Assembly: GCA_030248295.1 (NCBI GenBank)
Contig: JASANH010001194.1
Location: 1 to 64,000, forward strand
DNA from: Mesodorylaimus sp. YZB2_4
Lineage: Eukaryota > Nematoda > Enoplea > Dorylaimida > Dorylaimidae
Direction: 5' to 3'
DNA length: 64,000 nucleotides
Below the pieces are notes generated by a model that did not search any database, was not told the origin of the DNA, and was given only the letters and a program-made list of their open reading frames with translations. Shown one piece after another: positions 9,979 to 20,071 of this stretch. Position 1 is the stretch's first letter. The number at the start of each line of letters is the position of its first letter. The translations under genes were made by a program, and so were the position numbers.

Positions 9979-10980
9979 ATGTTCACAGGGGACATTATCA
10001 GGCAAGTTCTGTACATGCTTTTCGGCTCAAGTGGCATGATCAGCAACAGTTTCGTGGTGTACGTGATTGCGAAATGCAAGCCCCTACATTTCAACGCTTA
10101 CTATTTAGCTGCTGCTTTAGCTGCCACAGATGTTGTAGGTGGGTCCGCGTTTGTGGTAGCTGGAGCATTCAGACTAAATCTGGTCCTCACTAATCAAACG
10201 GCACTGTTGATAGCACCCTGGGAGTGCATTTACGTCCCATCGGCCACCTTATTCGCAATCGCCTACCACGCCGGGCCCATGATGATCATCCTAATATCTC
10301 TGGATCGTTTGTTGGCCGTAGCTGCGTCAAAGTTTTACTTCAACCTAGGCAAACGGTACACCATCGCCCTCGTCGTCCTGTGTGTGGCATACGCCCTTTG
10401 CGTGTTCGGCTATTGGACCTACGACATGATGTACGTGGTGCCTCAAGCTCCCAGAGTTACCAAGTTCTGCTGGGGTATCTACTCGGAGCCCGTTCACTTG
10501 TACGACTACTACGCCCCGCCTGTCCTGGTCAGCGCCAGCGTCCTGATAATGACATCGGCTCTGTTGATTATGCGCCTGCGGACCAAGCAAGCGGCTGGTG
10601 GGAACAACAATGCTCAGGCCATCGCTGCTGCGAGAAATGCCAAAGCTGCTCGTCTCCTGGCCTTTATTTCATTCAATACATTCCTTATGTGGGTCGTACC
10701 AGAAATGTTCGTGGCCATCATCGACGCCTATGGATACAGTCAGGGCGGATGGTTTGCAGAATTTGCTCCCCTATTGTGGATGCTGCAGCCGCTGCATGGA
10801 CTCACAAATTTGGTCATATATTTTAGAAAAGGCAGCCAATTTCGTAAAGGATATCTCGATATGAAAAACCGAGTATCTGTAGTCACTGCACAGGCAGCGA
10901 ACGATGCCGGACCTCGCGCCAGCCGCGGGGTTAGCCAAGCCAGTGCGGTGCATCAAGCACCAGTGTCACGCCAAAACTGA
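9979..10980 (+). CDS. Class A-like 7TM chemoreceptor (Srsx-like)
   Basis: Intronless, 333 residues from the first ATG in frame; the frame is open slightly upstream but without ATG. Seven hydrophobic segments are visible. TM1 (about 8-30) contains a GMISNS Asn. A Cys before TM3 (WEC, near 82) and one in the second loop (FCW, near 165) could form the usual disulphide. TM3 ends in SLDRLLAV, a DRL version of DRY. TM7 ends NLVIYF, an NPxxY-like site lacking the Pro, followed by a basic helix-8-like stretch. The tail is Ala/Ser/Gln-rich. This architecture fits rhodopsin-like chemoreceptors of the nematode Srsx type; the ligand is unknown. Expected in the plasma membrane, coupling to G proteins. AATAAA lies 115 bp after the stop. 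Confidence 0.85.
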   Translation: MFTGDIIRQVLYMLFGSSGMISNSFVVYVIAKCKPLHFNAYYLAAALAATDVVGGSAFVVAGAFRLNLVLTNQTALLIAPWECIYVPSATLFAIAYHAGPMMIILISLDRLLAVAASKFYFNLGKRYTIALVVLCVAYALCVFGYWTYDMMYVVPQAPRVTKFCWGIYSEPVHLYDYYAPPVLVSASVLIMTSALLIMRLRTKQAAGGNNNAQAIAAARNAKAARLLAFISFNTFLMWVVPEMFVAIIDAYGYSQGGWFAEFAPLLWMLQPLHGLTNLVIYFRKGSQFRKGYLDMKNRVSVVTAQAANDAGPRASRGVSQASAVHQAPVSRQN

Positions 10981-11094
10981 GAATGGCTTGCATGAATATT
11001 CTCATTAATGTTCTGTTTAATTTAGGTTTAGTGCGAGTCTAAAAATGCCCTTCTCGAGATAATATGTCATCGATTTTATCGTTAACTGTGTACA

Positions 11095-11100
11095 AATAAA
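11095..11100 (+). terminator. Polyadenylation signal AATAAA
   Basis: Canonical hexamer about 115 bp downstream of the 7TM gene stop at 10980, followed by a T-rich stretch. Confidence 0.6.
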
Positions 11101-13650
11101 CCTTTTAGTTCTCATGCTCTGACGGGTTGGCTTGAGTCGGATTTGGCTTTGTCAATAGAAGTAGCATCACATGTAACAAAAAACGTTCGCTCTCCTGCCT
11201 AATACTCAAGGAATTTGTTTCGGCAAATTTGAAAGGTTTTGACACCGAGTATTCTAAGGGTGACATTGATTTTGGAAGAGGTCTGACGTGCGTAGGCCGT
11301 CTTTGGTCATGCTACACCCCAAGCCAAAGTCAAAATCATGTGCTGTCGAGCTGGCGTGGGAGCATCTCTATTAATGGAGTGACTGAGCTTAAAGAGGCTG
11401 CGTCAAAAGGATTGAATGTACTAGTTTAGTTCTAAATGTCCTTGCCTCTCCTGCTTCACTTCGAGACATCATTTTTTCCATAAAGACGTCGAAGCGTGCT
11501 ATCTCTTCGTAGCGTGCGTACAAGCGCATTTTCTCTGGAAAGGTTTTTACCAAAGGCTGCATGTCACAATTCTACGTCTTAATTAAAATCAGCGTCATTT
11601 TATGCCAATTTTTATATCGCTTTCTTGGCGAGCACCTAGCATGAGCTTCCCGAGGATCTGGTTGCGAATGCGGAAAGGTCAAGTTGCCTTCACGGCACTG
11701 AGGCTCTTACTCCTACATCTAAGCGGACCATACCAACTCCAAATAACAGTGAAGAGGGTGTTGGCAAGAATCCCTTTCTTCGAAATTCATTGGAGTCTTT
11801 TGACTGCGCCTATCGCAACGCGCAAATATACTGTAGAATATCAATTTGAGCACAAAGTATGTCCAGTTCGATTCGATGCCAACAATTCCGGCATTTTTTT
11901 CGTCAATTAATGGACATCGCACGCTTATTTGACGAGTCACATCTTTCGGCTCACAAAGTCAGTAAGCGCTTTGCGATGAACTAAACAACTCCATATTTTC
12001 CATGGCCTTTTTTTCGCGCTCCAAACAAAAGTGGTTATTACAGGAAGCCTATTCGAGAACATTCATCCCAATAAAAACCATAATTGAGAAACTGAACAAG
12101 TTTTTTTGAATCACAAGATTTACTTCTTTCAAGAATGCAAGGTTGACTTATGGCAACCCGAAATTTTGGCGTGAGCATACAAGGGCATTATTTTAAACAG
12201 GGAAACGTGTCAGTCAGACCAACAGCGGATTTTGACTACCCTCGATCACATGCTTGGAGCGAGACCATGCTGATTGCGATGATTTTCGGATCTCTGATCG
12301 GGGGAGGTCAGACAGACTCCTAAAGATCAAGGAAGCCGCGTACATGGTGACCAGACGTGAAGCTTTAAACCAGCAGAAGAACTTCGAAACACTCACGCTT
12401 TGAAAATCCTCCATGAAAACTTTGTAAAGAAAGCTACAGGAAGAGCAACTGAAGTCAAATTTTTTAGGTCAGCAGTCTATACACTAGGACGATTCGTTTG
12501 GGCACCCTAATTTTTTCAACCTATGCCCTCTCCCTGCGTCCATAAGCATAACCGTTTACGTTGGTCGTGCTGTTACATTGGACGACCATCGTAGATTGAC
12601 AGACCATGCAACTTTTTTGGCCACCTATACTCTTTCCCGATCAGGAAAGTTTGTTTTTCATCAGTCTTACTGGACAGCCTGTTGGTGGTTTTTGTCTCAA
12701 AACAATGAGGACTGTTCTCAGCTTCTCATTGTCAGTATCTTCGCTGATAAGGTGCGCCTGTTGCATAACAATTGTGACTGGTATTTAGTGGATCTGTGCT
12801 ACCTGCACGTATGGCAGGAAACTTCCCAGGACTATATGTGTAGCAGGATTTCTATCAGGTTAGGCATCTTAGATAACGGAGAGACAACATTAGCATAATA
12901 GTTATGGAGATCTAGCCTTGTTAAAGATTACTAAAATGAGGCCCTATGTGGTGGGCTAGGTTTCTTGACTCAATTAGTCCCATCGACCTAGGTAAAATGG
13001 GTATATTTGGGTGCGAATAAAGCACCAAAAAAACCCAGCATACAGACATCCCTCCTTGTGGTTTGCTGTTCTCACGCACTCCAAAACACCCACCTTGAGC
13101 GAAAGGCTCTCGTGCAGCCTCGTCTGTTCGAAAAGTTACAAATTACGGACAGTTCATGCTCATGTTTTATCACGTCAACAAACGCGGGTTACGCACTCGT
13201 GGGCAGAAGAGCACATTACACACGGAATCATAGTTTCAAATCAACGTCAATGTCAACGGGCGCATAAAATATACGAAAAAATGTATTTGTATACACGACG
13301 CTTCAGTTACGTCAATGTGCAGAATACTGCGAAACACTTCAGATACAAGAATCACTGTGGTTCAGTCACAGAGACGCAGTCACACTTCAAAGAAAGCACT
13401 CAGCTCCAAGTTTAGGAGAGCAAGCATACGGCACGGCACAGCGAAAATTCACTAATATACGTCCAACTCTGAACAATATTTGTAAGTTATTGTAGTAGAA
13501 CTCAGGTTGCAGATCGATACCCTGTTCATGACGAAGTGAGCCTTATGTGGTGCAATTAATCCAAAATCCAAAATCCAAGTAGCTTCTATGGCCAGGCCGT
13601 ATCTTCTTCATCCGCAGTACTTAATGGAATTTCGGGAACCCTCACGCAGG
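11101..13650. other. Intergenic, no supported gene
   Basis: About 2.5 kb with several short frames on the plus strand (for example 11602-11910 and 13011-13415). None has a domain, a splice-linked partner or a paralogue in the window. Confidence 0.35.
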
Positions 13651-14535
13651 CTAACGATTGATTCCTGCACTAATATTTGGAGCTGGCAACACTTGATTCC
13701 ATTTAAAAAGTTGAGCGATTCTTTTTCTGACCTTTCGGTTAAAACAGATATAAAGGAGGGCGCAATCGACATGGTTGAGGAACAAAAGCAGTTCGATAAG
13801 CACAGTTATCCACTCAGCGAAATAAAGAGCATGCAGAGCGCTGTACAAAACCATCATAAGGGTGGTGAATATAAAACAGTCAATGGCGCACTGTATATAG
13901 AGCTTGGTTTCCTTCTTATTCTGCTTTCGAATATCTGGCGACAACACCTGCTTACGCATAATCATTATTGCGGAAAATGCCATCAAGTTGAACAAAATTT
14001 GTAAGAAACACGTAAAAAGATTAAAAGTTTCTTCAAATATCTTGTAGCCTTGGCTCAGACTATTGTTTAGATAAGTATATGCCCCGCTGTCCCCAATCGG
14101 AAACACGACATCTTGGCGGAACAAGTAAGGTGCGTATATCAAGTGTATTCCAGTCACACAGCAAGTGCACAGCAAATTTCGAATTTTGCTATCAAAAAAC
14201 TGGTTGATTCTGTGCAAGCGTGCGAGAGTGCCCCAACGACTGATGGCGATAAAGATCATCCAAACAGCGGATGTATGAAAACCAGCCCCAGCGCAGTAAG
14301 TGGATAAACGCACCAGAAAGCTGTCAGAACTTCGAATACCCTCCATTATCAACATCCCTGGTAACGCAGTCATCCCGAAAACAGATTCTGTGTCAGCTAC
14401 AGCCAGATATACCATGAACTTGTAAGTGGAATTTTGTAACGCCAAGTCACGACTGATCGCAATGGCCACTGCCACATTTAGCAACATGCCAAGAAATCCA
14501 AAAACAGTATAACACGCTCCAGCTGCAGCGGTCAT
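13651..14535 (-). CDS. Orphan 7TM receptor, SRW-motif type, paralogue 1
   Basis: Intronless, 294 residues from an ATG. Seven hydrophobic segments; TM1 has GMLLN, TM3 has a TYC Cys and ends AISRWGTLAR, so SRW replaces DRY. TM7 is FLNHVDCALLYICFN, then the basic RKVRKR, so NPxxY is replaced. It is clearly paralogous to 19169-20071 (shared pattern GFHxSAxWM, SRW, LLWxG/TGIHL, LNHVDC, LY, NKK/NRK). It resembles nematode Srx/Srsx-type chemoreceptors in size and layout. Predicted plasma-membrane receptor with unknown ligand. The N-terminus before TM1 is very short (about 5 residues), with no signal peptide. Confidence 0.8.
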   Translation of the reverse strand: MTAAAGACYTVFGFLGMLLNVAVAIAISRDLALQNSTYKFMVYLAVADTESVFGMTALPGMLIMEGIRSSDSFLVRLSTYCAGAGFHTSAVWMIFIAISRWGTLARLHRINQFFDSKIRNLLCTCCVTGIHLIYAPYLFRQDVVFPIGDSGAYTYLNNSLSQGYKIFEETFNLFTCFLQILFNLMAFSAIMIMRKQVLSPDIRKQNKKETKLYIQCAIDCFIFTTLMMVLYSALHALYFAEWITVLIELLLFLNHVDCALLYICFNRKVRKRIAQLFKWNQVLPAPNISAGINR

Positions 14536-15689
14536 GGTTAGAGGTTGGAGGAGCGAAACTTCTTGATACCCTTTGCTAAGGTGATTCTCGAGGGACAGGG
14601 CCCGGGCTGAAGGAAGTCGAAGAAGATTATGTCTAGGGGCAGAGACCTCTTTAGAAACAATAATTTACATCGCTTCCTCAAAACATACTGTGAAGTTAGG
14701 CACCCCCGAGGCCTCATAGGAGCTCGTTTTTCCGAACGATAAATGCTCGTTGTTGGACACCACGTGACGTCAGATACATCCGACATTAGCATTCGAGATA
14801 AACATCTACCTTAATTACATTATGCAAAATTTAATAAGCTAGCTAAGCTTACCAGATTTATTAGATGCTTATAAGTCTATTAGAACGGACGACGACTCAT
14901 TAGGGACCTACGTCTCTCGGCTGTCTTCACTCGACCGTACCACACATTGACAAGGACAAGTTAGACAGCCAAGGAAGCGACGGCAAATTTAAAGCAACTA
15001 ACATTACAAGGAACAACCATGAAAAAGAACAGGGCTACCACAAATAGCCTGTTGCCAAAAAGGCCTGGAGGACAAAGGTAATATTTTAAAATCATTGTGA
15101 TAATACTCACAACTTGTCAGCTACATACATCCTGTGCACATCCCCTTACCGTTTCGCCGAGTTTCACAACTTCATCAGAGAAACAGCGTTTGATTTATTA
15201 GATCGCTTTTAGGAGGGCTTCTTTAACATTTTATCAAATGCGGCAGCAAGGCCTCTGCAAAATCAGGAAAATGTAAAGAAACATCAATTTGAAGAACGTG
15301 AATTGAATGTGGAACCGGCTAAATAAATGTTGATGTTGCATGTTCCACAGTCCACATTGTGTCTATGGATATTGCCTCAGTCAAGAGATTTTGTCGAAGC
15401 GCTAGTTTCTGCACGGAACAATTCTGGTTCTGGCCCCCCTCTCTTGAGCCAGGCCCAGAGCGAGATCGAGACTGTGTGACTGGTTTGGTTTGCGGGCACC
15501 AGGCTGCACTGATCGTGAGTTCCCGCCCTAAATTAAATTCTAGGGAATCGGGAATAGGGCCGTCAGGTCCTCCTTTGCGATCGACATTTGCGGCTGCCCC
15601 TTGAGTAGAGTGGGTCTAAACGATCCTTGCGTGTGGCGAGTGAATGAACTGTACATTCGAGCTGCGATGATGCAGCGTGATTTGTTCAA
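14536..15689. other. Intergenic, repeats only
   Basis: No gene recognised. Around 15410-15570 there is sequence resembling, in inverted orientation, part of the dispersed repeat at 6.4-6.7 kb (GAGATCGAGACTGTGTGACTGG versus its complement near 6.56 kb). Confidence 0.35.
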
Positions 15690-15905
15690 TGGTGGCAAAC
15701 CTATTTACACTCTACGCAGTGGTGGCGTTTGTCTACCGGTACTGCTGGGTGGCGAGAGTCTGGGCTCGTCTCGGGTGCAAGCCAAGCGGACGTCGGCTTG
15801 TGAACCACGAACCTTGTTGTGGGCTGTGGGTGGCTCAGCCAGCTCCGCCGGAGTGCCCAGCATGGACAGAGTTCAAAGGCCACCCTGTCAGGGGGGTAAT
15901 GTTTG
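15690..15905 (+). mobile_element. SINE-like fragment, diverged
   Basis: Resembles the tRNA-headed SINE: a TTTGTCTACCGGTACTGC block like the TTTGCCTCTCCGTATTGC of the 37-kb copy, then a CGGCTTGTGAACCACGAACC block like GGTTTGCGAACCGTAAACC, then GTGGGTGGCTCAGCC. Low confidence because of divergence. Confidence 0.4.
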
Positions 15906-16619
15906 TCTTTTGTGAACTTATTCAAATTTTGCCATTTAGCTTGATCAGTCCATGTTACAATCATAATTATTTATTGTTAACTTAAAAACAGCCCTTAAAA
16001 ACAACCTATAGGTTCTTTTTAAGTTCAGCACATGTCGTGGGACTATGTCCATATGTGGCGACACATACCACTCTGGCGTTAATGTATGTATGTACTACAG
16101 TTTGTGTAACCGCCCTAGACTACACTATGTACACTGTTTCCTCATGGTCAGTGGTCATTATAGCTACAGCGAAGCCTATAAAGCAGCTCCTGAAACAATC
16201 AAAATTAATCATAATTGTTTGCCTGGCGCGCGTATCTGCTGTGGTTATTATACATGTGTTCTGCGCTGTAAATTTTCCTCGAAACTTCTGTCAGACGAAA
16301 GGTCATGCTGTTAAATATTTGGTCTTTTTTTCCTCAGGTATCCAAGCCTGCCAGACGCAGGAGAGAGTGTGGCCAGAGGAACGAACACTCCGACTGGAGC
16401 ATGGCAAATCTTACTAATAGCGACTGCATCATCAACTCGACGGGTTGAACAAAACTGACGTGACGCGACGTGAGACGTGACGTCGAATAACAAACCAGAA
16501 CTGTTACGTGAATATAATCCGGCTGCCAAAGCTAGTACAGCATCAAACCCGTTGGTACATGCAGTGCTATTGCCCACGCAGTCTGGTACAAAGACACAAA
16601 TTTAGTTTCACTTACTGAG
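15906..16619. other. Intergenic, nothing recognised
   Basis: Short frames without features. A small cluster of GACGTGACGCGACGTGAGACGTGACGT-like repeats lies near 16456-16485. Confidence 0.3.
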
Positions 16620-16980
16620 CTTACCGCCAAAAACTACCTTAAAATAGATATGGATCTGAAATTGAGAAGAAATATCTGGTTAGAATAATTAACTAACGGC
16701 CAAAGCTTATCAGCACTGAACTGCGAAAGGCCGAAGCCAACAAGACCGTCCTTCATTCACAGAACTTGGCAAAAACGCATCATCTCGTTTTTGAGAAGAC
16801 GGTAAGATAAGATGCGGTACCTAATGTAAAAAGGAAAATCAACCAGACAAACGACCTGGACAAGTGATCAATACCTGATCGACCCGTTTCCTACCCTATC
16901 TGATGCGTGGTACCTCGTCGTTGCAGCACTCGCCGTCCTCCTCAAGCCCAAGCCCAAGCTCAAGCGGGTCCCCCTCCTCA
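16620..16980 (+). repeat. Third, coding-less relic of the MSP upstream region
   Basis: Collinear with the sequence upstream of both MSP genes. It has the ATAGATATGGATCTGAAATTGA block (compare 16982 and 35168), the AAAGGAAAATCAACCAGAC block (compare 35312) and the CTCGTCGTTGCA...CTCGCCGTCC block (compare 17596 and 35402). It stops before the TATA box and CDS, so it is a truncated duplicate. Confidence 0.65.
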
Positions 16981-17084
16981 AAATAGATATGGATCTAAAG
17001 TTGAGTTCAAACTCAAAATGCTAAATTTAAAAGACATATCTGGTTGGCAGAACTAACAGTAAAAAGCGGCTAAAGCTTATATAC

Positions 17085-17280
17085 ATGTAACCACCCGCCT
17101 GGTAGGCCATGGCGAGTGGGAGAGAGTAATCAATACTCTCCCCTGGCTGGAAGACGTCTCTCGGATTGATGTTTCAGCCGTAGATATGGTCGCGAGACTT
17201 GCCTGCTCCAGTCGGAGATTTTGTCCCGCCGACTTTGCTTGGCTACCTCCCTCCTACGCCTGCCCGGCTGGGTCACACAC
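17085..17280 (+). mobile_element. TIR element copy 3, inserted in MSP locus 1
   Basis: Same family as 5916-6098: outer words GTAACC...CGCCTGGTAGGCC and GCCTGCCCGGCTGGGTCAC, the GAGAGTAATC palindrome, and a hairpin with GGCTGGAAGAC / GTTTCAGCC arms. The second MSP locus reads straight through the corresponding site (about 35258-35275), giving an empty-site comparison. Confidence 0.75.
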
Positions 17281-17364
17281 AGCATCGGCGCCACCTGCAC
17301 AGCATCACCTGACAAACAAGCATCGGCGAGTTATTGAGAAGACGTGGTTGTAAAAACGAAAATC

Positions 17365-17560
17365 GATTCGACAGGAGCAAACCTGCGCAGCCTGACGTTT
17401 CGTTCGCTCACTGACCACACCCACAGCCATTTTGGCTCACAATTCGAATGGCAGCCGCAAGTGCCGGGCATGAGGTTCCGACGGGCCAGGGTCAGAGTTA
17501 CATTCCTTCCATCGGCAGAAGAAGCGACAGCCCCGACGCTCTTCTCTTCCAGCCCAACTG
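17365..17560 (+). repeat. MSP-flanking repeat, upstream copy
   Basis: Direct repeat of 18384-18560 and of 36199-36350: ACAGGAGCAAA, GCAGCCTGACGTTTCGTT, GCTCACTGACCA, GCCATTTTGGCTCACAATTCGAA, GGTTCCGACGGG, CATCGGCAGAAGAAGCGAC. It flanks locus 1 on both sides but locus 2 only downstream, the pattern left by unequal exchange in a former tandem array. Confidence 0.75.
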
Positions 17561-17713
17561 CCTGATCAAGCCCTTTTCTATCTAATGCATGGGTCCTCGT
17601 CGTTGCAAAGCTCGCCGCCCCCCTCAAGCGCACGGAACGCAGAAATGCAATGCGCAACTTCTTTAGACACTGTGAAGTCGCCGCGCCACTTTACACTGCC
17701 TTCACGTGGTCTC

Positions 17714-17720
17714 TATAAAA
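17714..17720 (+). promoter_or_regulatory. TATA box of MSP gene 1
   Basis: TATAAAA 109 bp before the ATG. It is conserved in sequence and spacing in the second copy, so it probably sets the start of a 5' leader of roughly 75-80 nt. Confidence 0.75.
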
Positions 17721-17822
17721 GGGCCAACCCCGCACAGACCGAGTTATTCTGCTTTCGAGCGATCATCTGTGCGACCGAGTCCGATCTTCTCTCGTGTCCA
17801 ATCAAGACCTCGTTCAGCGACC

Positions 17823-18194
17823 ATGTCGATCCCCGGCGACATCAAGACCGTGCCGTTCGACCAGTTGTGGTACAACGCGCCGTTCGACGAGTTCCTCAAG
17901 GTGCGCATTCGTCTGACGAACGGTGGCGTGCGACGCATCGGCTTCCATCTGAAGAGCACCGTCGGTCCCGACCGCATCGAAATCGACCCGGCCAACGGCT
18001 GCCTGGACCCGAGCGAGACGACCACGCTGTGGGTCACCGTCAAACCATTCTCCGGCGCCGACACGTCGTCCGATCGCGTCACCATCGAGTGGACCGACTC
18101 CCCGGCCGGTGCCGCCAAGAAGTACAGCCGCGACTGGTTCACCGGCGATTCCATCGTCCGCCGCAAGAACATGGCCCTCAAGTACAACGAGTGA
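17823..18194 (+). CDS. msp: Major sperm protein (MSP), copy 1
   Basis: Intronless, 123 residues. The whole protein is one MSP domain, an immunoglobulin-like seven-strand beta sandwich. Landmarks shared with nematode MSPs include GDI near the N-terminus, YNAPFDEF, RRIGFHLK, IDPANGCLDPSET, DRVTIEWTDSPAGAAKK, DWFTGD and VRRKN...KYN at the C-terminus. Length is close to the nematode 126-127 residues. In nematodes MSP polymerises without ATP to drive amoeboid sperm crawling and also signals to oocytes; related MSP domains bind FFAT peptides. Here a cytosolic structural or signalling role in the male germ line is inferred, not shown. The CDS is GC-rich with mostly C/G-ending codons, unlike neighbouring genes, suggesting selection for high expression. 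Confidence 0.9.
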   Translation: MSIPGDIKTVPFDQLWYNAPFDEFLKVRIRLTNGGVRRIGFHLKSTVGPDRIEIDPANGCLDPSETTTLWVTVKPFSGADTSSDRVTIEWTDSPAGAAKKYSRDWFTGDSIVRRKNMALKYNE

Positions 18195-18383
18195 TCTCGA
18201 TCGTGATGACCTCGTGCTCATACCATGCGTGTGCTGATCTCCATCTCGTGCCTCACTTGACTCCTGTGACGTAAAAGATCAAAAGCGTGCGCTCCTCGAT
18301 GCCAAAAGCATAACGCACGAAAGGGAAAAGCAAGTATTCGACTCAAACAGCTGGCGCCCTGGGGTAAACTAGAACTGGCCAGA

Positions 18384-18560
18384 GGAAAGCCAACAGGAGC
18401 AAAACTGCGCAGCCTGACGTTTCGTTTGCTCACTGACCACACACACGGCCATTTTGGCTCACAATTCGAAGGGCAGCCGCAAGTGCCGGCCATGAGGTTC
18501 CGACGGGCCAGGGTCATTCCTTCCATCGGCAGAAGAAGCGACGACGCTCCTCTCTTCCGG
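18384..18560 (+). repeat. MSP-flanking repeat, downstream copy
   Basis: Direct repeat of 17365-17560, beginning about 190 bp after the MSP stop. Confidence 0.75.
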
Positions 18561-19168
18561 AAAACCTCCTCTGCGTAGATTGACCTATTAATGCTTCCGC
18601 AATGCATACGGTACCAGAACCAGTTGGCTAGACTGGCCATGCTGGTGCTGGTCTCAACGCCCAAGACCGTGATGAACATGGCCGCACCCAGATGTTCGAG
18701 GGAGACCATGGACCTCCATGGGGACCTGGGGCCTCCATGGATGGCCTCAGGTCCGTGACGCCAATGAAATCCTCGGTATATTCCTGAGGGATGCTAGAGC
18801 CTCGTGTCCCGGGTCTCACCCTGGCTAGGAGAGGTTGACCAATTCCCTGGACCAGTGCACTAATAGGTGCAGATAAGGTATCCACGCCTCTTATAAAACC
18901 TGCAAAGTTTTCCGTTAGATTTTCCGATTTTGCTGGCCCAGATCCTACCTATTGCACTGTTATAAAGGGCTAACATTTCGCTTCCTATTTTTGTGCATGA
19001 ACAGCAGTTACACTAACTCAAATGGGAATAGAAGTTCCACTTGGACACATCCGACAGGAAAAGTAAGGGCCAAATTGTTTTACTGAAATGAGGGATAAAG
19101 CACATACAGTGGCTGTGTACTGAAGATACGCACGAGTACATGACACAGCTATCAGTCTCAATGCATTG
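18561..19168. repeat. Dispersed repeat (matches 6.4-6.7 kb) and intergenic sequence
   Basis: 18740-18965 is collinear with 6520-6745 (GCACTAATAGGTGCAGATAAGGTATCCACGCCT versus a close variant). The rest, to 19168, holds nothing recognised. Confidence 0.45.
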
Positions 19169-20071
19169 TCACTGGCAGACATCTGCAGCAGGATGGCCGT
19201 TTGAAATAGGATGAACTGCTGCCTTTGATAGCATTTTGATCTTTTTCATAAACCCGACCACATCTGAACGAATCTTTTTGTTAAGTATCAAGTACAGTAC
19301 AGTGCAATCGACGTGATTTAGAAAAAGCGAAATTTCGATGATCACGATTATCCATGGCTCGTAATACTGGCAGTACATCGCCCCGTAAGCAGTTACAACA
19401 AAAAGTGAAAATATGAGTGAGTCCACTGCGCATAAGACAAACAGTTTCTTTTCTTTCAAACTTTGTTGTCGTAATTCGGCTGACAGAATCTGATTACGAG
19501 TTCGGACAATAATACGGAATGTAAGAACGTTGAATAACATTTGTAAGATAAACGACAAATAGTTGTGACCCTCCTCGAACAAGCGCACAACCTTGCTCAC
19601 TGTAGTGTTGGTATAACTGTAACCACCATTACCCTCAGCTGGCACAAACGTATTTGAAAAAAATGAGAGCGGTGTGTAGAAAAGATGAAGGCCAAGCCAC
19701 AATAGCAAGCACATAATAGACGCGTACTTGTTCAGGAATTCGTCGAGCGTATAACGCCTGGCGAAAATTACCCAGCGACTAAATGCTATGGCCACCATCC
19801 AAAGTGCAGACAAGTGGAATCCAACGCCCCCACAATATGTCACAAGTCTGTTAAATGTTGTGTCCATACTCCTTTGACCAATCGATATCAGAATACCAGG
19901 CCCTACAACCGTGCCGAAGAGAGCTTCCACATCGCTAATAGCAAGCTGTATCATAAACTTCTGCGTGAGACTCTGAAAATTTTTATCGATAATCATGACA
20001 AAAGCCACAAAAAGATTCAGAATTATTCCAGCTCCGCCAAAAACAGCGTAGCTTATGCCGGCTATACTCAT
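19169..20071 (-). CDS. Orphan 7TM receptor, SRW-motif type, paralogue 2
   Basis: Intronless, 300 residues from an ATG. Close paralogue of 13651-14535 with the same layout: a minimal N-terminus, TM1 with GIILNL, a TYC Cys and GFHLSALWM in TM3, SRW in place of DRY, a long extracellular second loop, basic-rich third loop (RNQ...LKEKK) and TM7 FLNHVDCTVLYLILNKKIR. N-glycosylation sequon NTT lies in the second extracellular loop. Plasma-membrane receptor of unknown ligand; nematode-chemoreceptor-like. The two paralogues are on the same strand about 5 kb apart with the MSP locus between them. Confidence 0.8.
   Translation of the reverse strand: MSIAGISYAVFGGAGIILNLFVAFVMIIDKNFQSLTQKFMIQLAISDVEALFGTVVGPGILISIGQRSMDTTFNRLVTYCGGVGFHLSALWMVAIAFSRWVIFARRYTLDEFLNKYASIMCLLLWLGLHLFYTPLSFFSNTFVPAEGNGGYSYTNTTVSKVVRLFEEGHNYLSFILQMLFNVLTFRIIVRTRNQILSAELRQQSLKEKKLFVLCAVDSLIFSLFVVTAYGAMYCQYYEPWIIVIIEISLFLNHVDCTVLYLILNKKIRSDVVGFMKKIKMLSKAAVHPISNGHPAADVCQ

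Noticed and set aside
10224-10826. Second frame of 200 codons inside the 7TM gene at 10 kb
   Set aside because: Shadow frame; composition (His/Arg/Ser rich) is typical of an out-of-frame reading.
17744-18221. Long antisense frames across MSP copy 1 (and the same at 35550-36117)
   Set aside because: They are mirror frames of a GC-rich CDS with biased third positions; the MSP reading is decisive.
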